Part shown: positions 11,435-18,246 of the stretch, piece by piece
Layout of the letters: each line of letters opens with the position of its first letter
How positions within the stretch are numbered: the first letter of the stretch is position 1
Source: Geobacter sp.
GTDB taxonomy: Bacteria > Desulfobacterota > Desulfuromonadia > Geobacterales > Pseudopelobacteraceae
Direction of reading: 5' to 3'
Assembly: GCA_025360785.1 (NCBI GenBank)
Contig: JANYBN010000094.1
Location: 1-47,979 of the forward strand
DNA: 47,979 nt
Position numbers and translations under genes: made by a program
Notes under the pieces: generated by a model
What the model saw: the letters and a program-made list of their open reading frames with translations, nothing else
What the model was told of the DNA's origin: nothing
The model's database searches: none

Positions 11435-12610
11435 ATGAAACGGACAATATGGCTACAGGAGACCAAACTGATGCGATTCAAAGAAGTCTATGGCAACTGG
11501 CAGAAAGACCGCCTGACACAAGCAGAGGCCGCCCTGATTCTTGGTGTTACTGACCGCACCTTTCGCCGCTACATTGACCGTTACGAAGAAAGTGGTCTTG
11601 AGGGCCTTGCCGACAAGCGACTTACCCAAACATCGCACCGACGCGCACCGGTAGATGAAGTCATAGCACTTGTTGATCTTTACAGCACTCGTCATCAAGG
11701 CTGGAATGCCCAACACTTCCATGACTGGTACAGTAAAAATGGTGGAAGCCGGAGTTACACCTGGGTAAAAAGTCAGTTACAGCAAGCAAAACTGATTCCG
11801 AAATCAAAACTCAAAGGTGTCCACCGTAAGCACCGTGATGCGTCTGCTTTTCCCGGTATGATGATCCATCAAGACGCCAGTACCCACGAATGGATATCGG
11901 GGCAGAAATGGGATCTCGTAAGCACGATGGATGACGCAACCAACGAACACTACTCCATGTTTTTCTGTGATCAGGAAGGCACTGTCAGCAGCTTTCAGGG
12001 GGTAAAGGAGACCATTGAAAAGCGCGGGCTCTTCAGCAGTTTCTACTCTGATCGCGGCAGTCACTACTGGCATACCCCTGAAGCTGGCGGCAAGGTTGAC
12101 AAAAACAATCCGACTCAGTTTGGCAGGGGTATGACCCAACTTGGCATCAACATGATAGCTGCCTACTCTCCAGAAGCCAGGGGGCGCTCAGAACGTGCTT
12201 TTGCAACTCACCAAGGGCGCTTACCCAACGAGTTGGCGTTAATGGGAGTCGCCACCATGGAAACCGCCAACAAGTATCTGAGAGAAATCTATATGCCGGA
12301 ATTCAATCGCAAGTTTGCGCATCCAGCGAGAGAAGAAGGCACGGCATTTGTGTCCTTCATTGGTGCATCGCTTGAAGACATTCTTTGTGAACATTATGAA
12401 AGAACGGTACAGCACGACAACTGTGTGAAGTTTGAAAATCTGGTGCTACAAATCGACAAGAACGAATACCGGTGCAACTACATCAAGGCCAAGGTCAGTG
12501 TGCATCGCTATCTTGATGGAACGCTCTCAGTCTTTCACGGTCCGAGAAAACTGGCAGAGTACGACAGCAGTGGGCAACAGATTCAAGATGTGATCAAAAA
12601 GGCAGCGTAA
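11435..12610 (+). CDS. ISNCY/IS1202-type DDE transposase
   Basis: A 391-residue transposase. An N-terminal helix-turn-helix (LTQAEAALILGVTDRTFRRY, about residues 29-48) is followed by an RNase H-like catalytic core. The acidic triad is visible as Asp in MMIHQDASTHEW, Asp in FYSDRGSHYW and Glu in PEARGRSERAFATHQGRLP. The frame is uninterrupted, so the element may still be active. Two starts are possible: ATG 11435 with GGGAG in a hairpin loop, or ATG 11471 (MRFKEVYGNWQ) with AGGAG 9 bases upstream. Many relatives begin near the second. Confidence 0.93.
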   Translation: MKRTIWLQETKLMRFKEVYGNWQKDRLTQAEAALILGVTDRTFRRYIDRYEESGLEGLADKRLTQTSHRRAPVDEVIALVDLYSTRHQGWNAQHFHDWYSKNGGSRSYTWVKSQLQQAKLIPKSKLKGVHRKHRDASAFPGMMIHQDASTHEWISGQKWDLVSTMDDATNEHYSMFFCDQEGTVSSFQGVKETIEKRGLFSSFYSDRGSHYWHTPEAGGKVDKNNPTQFGRGMTQLGINMIAAYSPEARGRSERAFATHQGRLPNELALMGVATMETANKYLREIYMPEFNRKFAHPAREEGTAFVSFIGASLEDILCEHYERTVQHDNCVKFENLVLQIDKNEYRCNYIKAKVSVHRYLDGTLSVFHGPRKLAEYDSSGQQIQDVIKKAA

Positions 12611-12626
12611 CTGTCCGCCGCTTGCC

Positions 12627-12671
12627 GATGAGAAAGCTGCTCCGGGCTACGCCCTCCGCAGCTTTCTCATC
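12627..12671. repeat. 14-bp perfect inverted repeat at the 3' end of the insertion sequence
   Basis: GATGAGAAAGCTGC (12627-12640) and its exact complement (12658-12671) are separated by 17 bases. Outside it TGTCCGC (12612-12618) faces GCGGACA (12683-12689), so a longer cruciform or RNA hairpin is possible. There is no T-run, so it is not a standard terminator. It may stop transcription by another route or bind transposase. Confidence 0.7.
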
Positions 12672-12732
12672 AACTTCCAAAAGCGGACAATTCATTTGCT
12701 ACAGAACCGGACAAGTCTATTCGCTCTTGACA

Positions 12733-12748
12733 CTAAAAACAAAATCAA
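12733..12748. repeat. Target-site duplication, right copy
   Basis: CTAAAAACAAAATCAA, identical to 11344-11359 and directly next to the right end of the insertion sequence. On the minus strand it is the T-rich tail after a small hairpin downstream of trpE. Confidence 0.9.
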
Positions 12749-12750
12749 AT

Positions 12751-12767
12751 GGATCACGATTTGATCC
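12751..12767 (-). terminator. Possible trpE terminator at the insertion point
   Basis: On the minus strand GGATCA-AATCG-TGATCC is followed by ATTTGATTTTGTTTTTAG. It is a 6-bp stem with an imperfect T-rich tail, 54 bases past the trpE stop. The tail is the target duplication of the insertion sequence. The 73 bases between element and trpE also contain TTGAGC-N18-TATTAT (12811-12782, minus), a weaker promoter-like match. Confidence 0.35.
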
Positions 12768-12821
12768 CATCTTCACCCATAATAATAACGACATACCCCA
12801 GAAAAGCTCAATTTCCTATCT

Positions 12822-14297
12822 CTATACCAAACCCTTCTCAGCAATTTCTACCGCTCGCATGACAGCCATTCCTTTGTTGACAGTTTCCTGCCACTCTGTT
12901 GCCGGATCGGAATCGGCCACAATGCCGGCGCCTGCCTGCAGGTGAACTTTTCCATCCTTAATAACCAAAGTGCGGATGGCAATGGCAAGGTCCATATTTC
13001 CCGAAAAGGAAAAATAGCCGACCGCACCGCCGTAGATCTCGCGGCGTACCGGTTCAAGCTCATCTATTATCTGCATGGCACGGACTTTGGGGGCTCCTGA
13101 CAAGGTGCCCGCAGGAAACGTGGCTCGGACCAGATCAAAGGCATCCCGTTCAGCCGATAATTGCCCCTGGACATTTGAAACGATGTGCATGACATGGGAA
13201 TAGCGCTCGACAAGCATCAGTTCGGATACTTTGACCGAACCGGTCGTGCAGACCCGACCCAGGTCGTTTCTGCCGAGATCGACCAGCATTACATGCTCGG
13301 CCAGTTCTTTGGGATCGGCAAGCAATTCGTCAGCCAGACGTGAATCATCCTCAGGTGTTGCCCCACGGGGGCGGGTTCCGGCAATGGGGCGTAATTCAAC
13401 CCGATCACCTTCCTTGCGAACCATTACTTCGGGAGATGCGCCGGCAATCACCGTGTCGTCAAGGCGCAGAAAAAACATATATGGTGATGGATTGAGAGTC
13501 CTCAGTACCCGATATATATCAAGCGGGTCGGCGGTAAGCTCCCCGCTGAATCGCTGTGAAAGTACGACCTGAATGATGTCGCCGGATCGAACATATTCCT
13601 TGGCTTTCTCGACAGAATCCTCAAAGGAAGATTGGGACATGTTCGAGAGGAATTGAACCGGTTTTGCCGAGGTTACAGATTTTTTCGGAGGTAGAGGAGC
13701 GCGCAATTGGTTAATAATGGAATCAATTTTTTCTGTTGCACGAGAGTATGCTTCCGAAGATGAAATCTCCTTGGTAATGTGGGCATTTGAAACCACTTTA
13801 ATTTTCTGACGCATGGTATCAAAAATCACTATGGTATCTGTAATCAGAAAATAAGAATCGTACGCATCGAGAAGAGCCGGTTTATGCGTCGGCAATGATT
13901 CAAAATGGCGAACCATGTCATAACCAAGATAGCCGACGGCTCCGCCAAAAAAACGGGGAAGACCCTCAACCTCAACCGGAGCAAACTGCGCTAAAAGCTC
14001 CTTAACGCAGGCAAGCGGATCTGCTGCTTCCTGCTGGACCGTTACGCCATCTGTAATTGTTTCAACCAGAGTGCCCTTTGAACGAATAATCACCGAAGGA
14101 GTTGAGCCAAGAAAGCTGTAGCGCCCCCATTTTTCACCTCCCTCAATACTTTCCAGAAGATAGGAAAAACGGCCGTCGTCAAGTTTTCTGAAGGCTGAGA
14201 CCGGCGTGTCCATATCGGCCATAATTTCGCGATAAACCGGTATCAGGTTTCCTTTTTCAGCAAGCGAATAGAATGTGTCACGTGGTGGAAAAAACAT
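12822..14297 (-). CDS. trpE: Anthranilate synthase component I
   Basis: The 491-residue chorismate-using subunit that makes anthranilate, the first step of tryptophan synthesis. The N-terminal part (about 1-170) holds the tryptophan feedback site; LLESIEGGEKWGRYSFLG matches the known Trp-binding LLES motif. The C-terminal chorismate domain has IIQVVLSQRFSGEL, ELRPIAGTRPRGATPEDD, LVDLGRNDLGRV, GTLSGAPKVRAMQIIDELE and GGAVGYFSFSGNMD. These residues separate it from the aminodeoxychorismate subunit PabB only imperfectly; the Trp motif favours TrpE. ATG 14297 has GAGGTG 6 bases upstream. No trpG or other trp gene follows: the next item downstream is the insertion sequence, so the glutaminase partner must lie elsewhere. 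Confidence 0.93.
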   Translation of the reverse strand: MFFPPRDTFYSLAEKGNLIPVYREIMADMDTPVSAFRKLDDGRFSYLLESIEGGEKWGRYSFLGSTPSVIIRSKGTLVETITDGVTVQQEAADPLACVKELLAQFAPVEVEGLPRFFGGAVGYLGYDMVRHFESLPTHKPALLDAYDSYFLITDTIVIFDTMRQKIKVVSNAHITKEISSSEAYSRATEKIDSIINQLRAPLPPKKSVTSAKPVQFLSNMSQSSFEDSVEKAKEYVRSGDIIQVVLSQRFSGELTADPLDIYRVLRTLNPSPYMFFLRLDDTVIAGASPEVMVRKEGDRVELRPIAGTRPRGATPEDDSRLADELLADPKELAEHVMLVDLGRNDLGRVCTTGSVKVSELMLVERYSHVMHIVSNVQGQLSAERDAFDLVRATFPAGTLSGAPKVRAMQIIDELEPVRREIYGGAVGYFSFSGNMDLAIAIRTLVIKDGKVHLQAGAGIVADSDPATEWQETVNKGMAVMRAVEIAEKGLV

Positions 14298-14473
14298 TTA
14301 ACACCTCATATAAAAAGTTGGCGAAAAAGCTAACACAGGCTCTTTGGAGAGTCAAGTTCAGCAGGACATCCGGCGAAACCGGTATTAATGCAAATTTTTT
14401 TAACACGAGTGCTATGTTTTAAAAAAAACGTGTTATAGTGGCCGCACATTGCGATATGAAAGGTGAAAAACTT

Positions 14474-15415
14474 ATGAAGCAGAGCAAAATACTTCTTGAG
14501 AGCGATACCAATGAGCTTGAAATAGTTGAATTCAGAATCGACGAAGTCGATTCAAACGGCAACGTGCTCCCCTGCTACTATGGTGTTAATGTCGCTAAAG
14601 TCCGTGAAATAATCCGTTTGCCGCAAATGTCACGAGTGGTTAATGCCAAGCCTGGTGTCGAAGGGATGATCAAGCTTCGTGACAAGGTTATCACTATCAT
14701 TAATCTTGCAACCGTACTCAACAAGGCGACCGGGGATCTGGTGGCAGACCGGGTCGTAGTCCTTGAATTCAACAACCTGATGGTTGGTGTGCTGGTTCAT
14801 TCAGTCTCCCGGATCTATAGAATCTCCTGGAAGAATGTGGAACCCCCGGCTGCGGCCGTCCACAGCGATGAGGTGACCGGTCTGGTCAAGATGGACGACC
14901 GGATTATTCTGGTACTGGATTTTGAAAAGATCGTTGCTGAACTCTGTTCTGAAAGCGCCCTTAAACCTCTTGATACACTTTTGCTGCATCGCTCGGAGTC
15001 TAATCCAGAACGCGCCCTAAAAACGGTTCTGGTCGCCGATGATTCCGTATTTATCCGCAAGACGCTCTGCAGCAGCCTCCGTTCGGCCGGATATACGGTT
15101 GTTGAAGCAGAGAATGGTGCGGAGGCATGGAAAACAATTCAGGATACCATGCAAAAGGCTGCCTCAGATGGAAATCTGTTTAAAGATCATATCCAGATGT
15201 TGATAACTGACGTTGAAATGCCGCAAATGGACGGCCTGCATCTCACCTCGCTTGTTCGCAAGGAAGAAACACTGAAGGATCTGCCGGTCGCGATATTTTC
15301 CTCGCTTGCTTCTGAAGATAACAAACGCAAATGGATCGGGCTGGGTGCCAACTGCATTTTGACCAAGCCGGACTTACCAAAACTGGTTGATGTTGTTGAC
15401 GAGTTAACGGCGTGA
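14474..15415 (+). CDS. cheV: CheV-type chemotaxis adaptor (CheW plus receiver)
   Basis: A 313-residue cytosolic signalling protein. Residues about 15-165 form a CheW-like domain (YYGVNVAKVREIIRLP, PGVEGMIKLRDKVITIINLA). Residues about 190-310 form a receiver domain (VLVADDSVFIRKTL, phosphorylatable Asp in MLITDVEMPQMDG, Ser in AIFSSLAS, Lys in LTKPDLPK). CheV couples receptors to CheA and adapts the signal through its phosphorylation. ATG 14474 was chosen because AAAGGTG lies 9 bases upstream; the frame opens earlier at 14438 without a ribosome site. No other chemotaxis gene is adjacent. The 176-base gap to trpE holds an AACACG/CGTGTT inverted pair (about 14401-14435) but no clear promoter. 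Confidence 0.92.
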   Translation: MKQSKILLESDTNELEIVEFRIDEVDSNGNVLPCYYGVNVAKVREIIRLPQMSRVVNAKPGVEGMIKLRDKVITIINLATVLNKATGDLVADRVVVLEFNNLMVGVLVHSVSRIYRISWKNVEPPAAAVHSDEVTGLVKMDDRIILVLDFEKIVAELCSESALKPLDTLLLHRSESNPERALKTVLVADDSVFIRKTLCSSLRSAGYTVVEAENGAEAWKTIQDTMQKAASDGNLFKDHIQMLITDVEMPQMDGLHLTSLVRKEETLKDLPVAIFSSLASEDNKRKWIGLGANCILTKPDLPKLVDVVDELTA

Positions 15416-15459
15416 TTGCCTCTTGACAACCGAGATAAAACTGTGATTAAGTGCCAGAT

Positions 15460-15546
15460 ATGAACTCACACCGCTTCTATATCGCATTCAGCTTTTACTT
15501 TTGGTTCGGCTTTTATTTCAGGCCGTCTGCCCGGGTACAGGTGTAA
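15460..15546 (+). CDS. Aromatic-rich leader peptide of an attenuator
   Basis: A 28-codon frame from ATG 15460 to TAA 15544-15546. Residues 6-20 contain seven Phe, three Tyr and one Trp among 15 positions, then the chain continues RPSARVQV. Such density is known from leader peptides (pheL-like) where ribosome stalling at aromatic codons controls a downstream terminator. The codons for residues 22-26 overlap the first arm of an antiterminator. The ribosome site is weak (AAGTG about 8 bases upstream), and an in-frame GTG at 15451 is the only other start. TTGACA (15423-15428) with a poor -10 (GATTAA) lies just ahead. If that promoter is used, the leader would be almost leaderless; transcription from within cheV is an alternative. 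Confidence 0.85.
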   Translation: MNSHRFYIAFSFYFWFGFYFRPSARVQV

Positions 15547-15606
15547 GCGAAGAAGCTATCACACAAAACCACAAACCGGGGCAGACGAAAGTCTCCCCGG
15601 TTTTTT
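15525..15606 (+). promoter_or_regulatory. Attenuator: antiterminator and intrinsic terminator before DAHP synthase
   Basis: The terminator pairs ACCGGGG and AGAC (15575-15586) with GTCT and CCCCGGT (15591-15601) around a GAAA loop with one bulged C, followed by a six-T run (15601-15606). The competing arm GTCTGCCCGGGT (15525-15536) lies inside the leader peptide gene and can pair with ACCGGGGCAGAC (15575-15586) at 11 of 12 positions. A ribosome stalled on the Phe/Tyr codons leaves the first arm free, so the antiterminator forms. A ribosome reaching the stop codon covers it, so the terminator forms. The mechanism is inferred from this geometry. Confidence 0.85.
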
Positions 15607-15620
15607 GCTGTCTGATTTAT

Positions 15621-15661
15621 CAGTTCAGCCAGAGCCGGGGGGAAACTTCCGGCTCTAACTG
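15621..15661 (+). promoter_or_regulatory. Second strong hairpin just upstream of the DAHP synthase ribosome site
   Basis: AGAGCCGG/CCGGCTCT (15631-15638 and 15649-15656) is a perfect 8-bp stem extended by CAGTT/AACTG across a 5-base bulge. It lies beyond the attenuator terminator and ends 9 bases before the AAGGA ribosome site. It has no T-run. It may protect the message end or modulate translation. Confidence 0.55.
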
Positions 15662-15682
15662 TTTGTGGGAAAGGATCAAGGG

Positions 15683-16702
15683 ATGATAATCGTTATGAAA
15701 GCAGGAGCAGCACAGAAAGACAAGGATGAAGTATTGAGGCGCATCAAGGAGTTGGGGTATACCTCGCATGTGATTCATGGTACGACGCGCGATGTGATCG
15801 GGGCCATCGGTGACGAGCGCGGCAAGACGGCTCTTCAGGCGCTGGAGACTCTGCACGGAGTGGAAAATGTTGTTCCGATCCTGCAGCCGTACAAACTGGC
15901 TTCCCTGGAGGTCAAGAAGGAATCCAGCGTGGTGCGGATCAGTGACACTGTCGTTATCGGGGGCCCGCAAATTGTTATCATGGCAGGGCCTTGCTCGGTG
16001 GAGAGCGAAGAGCAGATTATTGAATCCGCTATTGCCGTCAAAAAAGCAGGGGCGCATATTCTGCGCGGCGGTGCATTCAAACCACGCACCTCTCCATATT
16101 CTTTTCAGGGGCTGGAAGAGGAAGGGCTGAAACTGCTGGCCAAGGCGCGTGACATTACCGGCCTTCCCTTTGTGACTGAGGTGATCAATCCTGAAACTGC
16201 CGACATGGTGGCGGATTATTCCGATATCCTGCAGATCGGCGCCCGCAATTCACAGAACTTTGCCCTGCTTAAAAAAGTCGGTCAGCTTGGCAAGCCGGTA
16301 CTGCTGAAAAGGGGCATGGCGATGACAATCCAGGAGCTCCTGATGAGCGCCGAATATATCATGAGCGAGGGGAACCAGTCCGTAATCCTCTGCGAGCGTG
16401 GTATCCGCACCTTTGAGACCGCCACCCGCAACACCCTCGATTTATCAGCCATTCCCGTTCTGAAACGCAAAACACATCTACCGGTTGTCATTGATCCATC
16501 TCACGGCACCGGCGATCATCATTATGTGGCACCGATGAGCTATGCTGCTGTGGCGGCGGGAGCTGATGGCTTGATTGTGGAAGTTCATCCTGATCCTGAA
16601 CACGCATCGTCTGATGGCGCCCAATCACTGAAACCGGCAAAGTTTGATGTAATGATGCAGAAACTTAAGCTGTTTGCCGAGGCGGATGGAAGGACCCTTT
16701 AA
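15683..16702 (+). CDS. aroF: 3-deoxy-7-phosphoheptulonate synthase, AroA-beta type with ACT-like domain
   Basis: A 339-residue enzyme that joins phosphoenolpyruvate and erythrose 4-phosphate, the first step of the shikimate pathway. Residues 1-70 ([17 protein letters not shown]) are the ferredoxin/ACT-like regulatory domain known from the Thermotoga enzyme, which has nearly the same length. The TIM barrel shows [70 protein letters not shown] and [16 protein letters not shown]. These cover the metal Cys, His, Glu and Asp and the phosphate sites. ATG 15683 was chosen for the AAGGA 7 bases upstream; the open frame starts earlier at GTG 15665. An attenuator precedes it, so transcription and activity are probably both under aromatic feedback. 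Confidence 0.96.
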   Translation: MIIVMKAGAAQKDKDEVLRRIKELGYTSHVIHGTTRDVIGAIGDERGKTALQALETLHGVENVVPILQPYKLASLEVKKESSVVRISDTVVIGGPQIVIMAGPCSVESEEQIIESAIAVKKAGAHILRGGAFKPRTSPYSFQGLEEEGLKLLAKARDITGLPFVTEVINPETADMVADYSDILQIGARNSQNFALLKKVGQLGKPVLLKRGMAMTIQELLMSAEYIMSEGNQSVILCERGIRTFETATRNTLDLSAIPVLKRKTHLPVVIDPSHGTGDHHYVAPMSYAAVAAGADGLIVEVHPDPEHASSDGAQSLKPAKFDVMMQKLKLFAEADGRTL

Positions 16703-16718
16703 CCTATAAAAAACATTC

Positions 16719-16865
16719 ACCGCAGAGGACGCGGAGGAGCGCGGAGGAAATCAAAAACAAGAATCTTTATGGTAATTCAAAAGCTTTCCTGTTTTTACCC
16801 TGTTTCAGGTTTTCCTCTGCGTTACTCGCTTAGAAGCGCCTACTTTTGGTCGTGTCCTCTGCGGT
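16719..16865. repeat. Palindromic intergenic repeat element
   Basis: ACCGCAGAGGAC (16719-16730) faces its exact complement GTCCTCTGCGGT (16854-16865), and inner GAGGAAA (16744-16750) faces TTTCCTC (16811-16817). The left arm also has the near-tandem units GCGGAGGA GC GCGGAGGA. It fills the gap between the convergent aroF and HD-GYP genes. It has no coding capacity and looks like a miniature interspersed element or structured repeat. Copies elsewhere cannot be checked here. Confidence 0.6.
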
Positions 16866-16910
16866 AAATCAGGTAGTTAAGGTGTAGTTGGAATTGTCGC
16901 GTGTTGCAGG

Positions 16911-18149
16911 TTACTCGGCCTGGTCGGGATAGAGCTTCTCTATCTGCCGGAACGTGTCGATACACCCCAGAAAAATCTCCACCAGTTCAGGGTCGAACTG
17001 CTTGCCGGCCTCAGTCCTGATGGTTTCGAATACCTCATTTTCATCCCAGGCTTCCTTGTAACAACGTCTGCAGGAAAGAGCGTCATAAACATCTGCAATC
17101 GCAACAACTCTGCCAAAAAACGGTATTTCATCCCCGCTCTTTCCCATGGCCAGACCGTCATCTTTTTCAAAGCCCGGCAACGCTTTCTGTGTCAGCGGAT
17201 CGATATGACCGGGATAGCCGTTGCCGTCCCATCGCTCATGATGACTGAACGCCACAATGGCGGCTGATTCGTCAAAATCCGAATATATATCAGAAAACAG
17301 ATTGGCTCCGTAAAGAGTGTGCATCTTCATGACCTGAAATTCTTCCGGGGTGAATCGCCCCGGCTTCTTGAGGATATTGTCGGAAATTGCAACTTTACCG
17401 ACATCGTGAAGCATGGCTGACATGCGGAGCACATCACGATTACGATCAATTTCGGGTTGCGGCACCTCGTTTTTAAAAGCCCAGGCTTCGTACAAAGCAA
17501 CAGAGTAGGCGGCAACACGGTTGACGTGCGGGCCTGTTTCTTTGGGATCGCGCATTTCGGCCATCTTGTTCATACGCAATATGATTTCACGGGTCATCTT
17601 TGCGCGTTCAATGGCATTTGCGGCATTGTTGGCAAAGTACAAAATGATTTCTTCGTCATCATGAGCAAAGGGAATGGCGTCCCCCAGGTTATCAGTCGCG
17701 TTGATGAGTTGGAGAATGCCGATTACCTCCCCTCGAAAATTTTGCAGCGGGATAGTCAGCATGGAGCAGGTACGGTATCCGGTAAGATCATCATATGACC
17801 GGTTAAAGGAAAACGGATAACAGGCGTTCACTTCATAGACATCGGGAATATTCAAGATAGAACCGTTCTGGGCAACATATCCGGCAATAGAGGTGGTGCT
17901 GATCGGCACGGAAAAGGTGGAGTAGGGAAGTTTTTTGCCAGGCGGAAGCTGCCGCTGCATGGTGTCGTTCTGGGCATAGCGAAAGATCAGCTTGTCTCCC
18001 TCGCGGACATAAATCGAACCGGCATCACAGTTTGTAAATCCACGGGCTTCGAGCAGTATCTTCTCCAGCAGCAGATCGATGTCCTTGATTTGCGAAATTT
18101 CAAAGCCTAGATCGATGATCCTACGAAGTTTCAGTTCCTGATTTGCCAT
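16911..18149 (-). CDS. GAF plus HD-GYP protein, probable cyclic-di-GMP phosphodiesterase
   Basis: A 412-residue cytosolic protein. The N-terminal GAF sensor domain (about 15-185) includes DAGSIYVREGDKLIF and MLTIPLQNFRGEVIGILQLI. It is followed by an HD-GYP domain (about 200-400) with MLHDVGKVAIS, MKMHTLYGANLF, SHHERWDGNGYPG and VVAIADVYDAL. The HD pair, the HHE and the GYP signature are all present, so hydrolysis of cyclic-di-GMP is likely. The GAF ligand is unknown. ATG 18149 (MANQELKLRR) has a run of seven G 5 bases upstream. It lies 97 bases after nudC on the same strand and faces aroF across the repeat element. Confidence 0.92.
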   Translation of the reverse strand: MANQELKLRRIIDLGFEISQIKDIDLLLEKILLEARGFTNCDAGSIYVREGDKLIFRYAQNDTMQRQLPPGKKLPYSTFSVPISTTSIAGYVAQNGSILNIPDVYEVNACYPFSFNRSYDDLTGYRTCSMLTIPLQNFRGEVIGILQLINATDNLGDAIPFAHDDEEIILYFANNAANAIERAKMTREIILRMNKMAEMRDPKETGPHVNRVAAYSVALYEAWAFKNEVPQPEIDRNRDVLRMSAMLHDVGKVAISDNILKKPGRFTPEEFQVMKMHTLYGANLFSDIYSDFDESAAIVAFSHHERWDGNGYPGHIDPLTQKALPGFEKDDGLAMGKSGDEIPFFGRVVAIADVYDALSCRRCYKEAWDENEVFETIRTEAGKQFDPELVEIFLGCIDTFRQIEKLYPDQAE

Positions 18150-18246
18150 AATATCCCCCCCTAACAAACACTGCGTGGCATACTACCCTATTTTCAGCCG
18201 ATTTTCAAACAGCAGAATAGATGCTGCTCATTTAATGTTTTTGAAG

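Larger units (their letters stand above)
11360..12732 (+). mobile_element. Insertion sequence of the IS1202/ISNCY type, complete
   Basis: A 1373-bp element bounded by TGTC at the left and GACA at the right, between perfect 16-bp direct repeats. The ends are imperfect inverted repeats of about 50 bp (11360-11408 and 12683-12732). Read inwards, each end has TGTC, then TGTCCGGT 18-19 bases in, then TGTAGCA with one mismatch flank, then a second TGTCCG. The single gene inside encodes a DDE transposase. IS1202-group elements are known for unusually long target duplications, which fits the 16 bp seen. Intact ends, intact gene and an identical duplication indicate a recent insertion. It sits between trpE and the outer-membrane barrel gene. 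Confidence 0.9.

Noticed and set aside
15616-15661. Second hairpin before aroF as another terminator
   Set aside because: The stem is strong but followed by GTTTGTGG, without a T-run, so it was recorded only as a hairpin.
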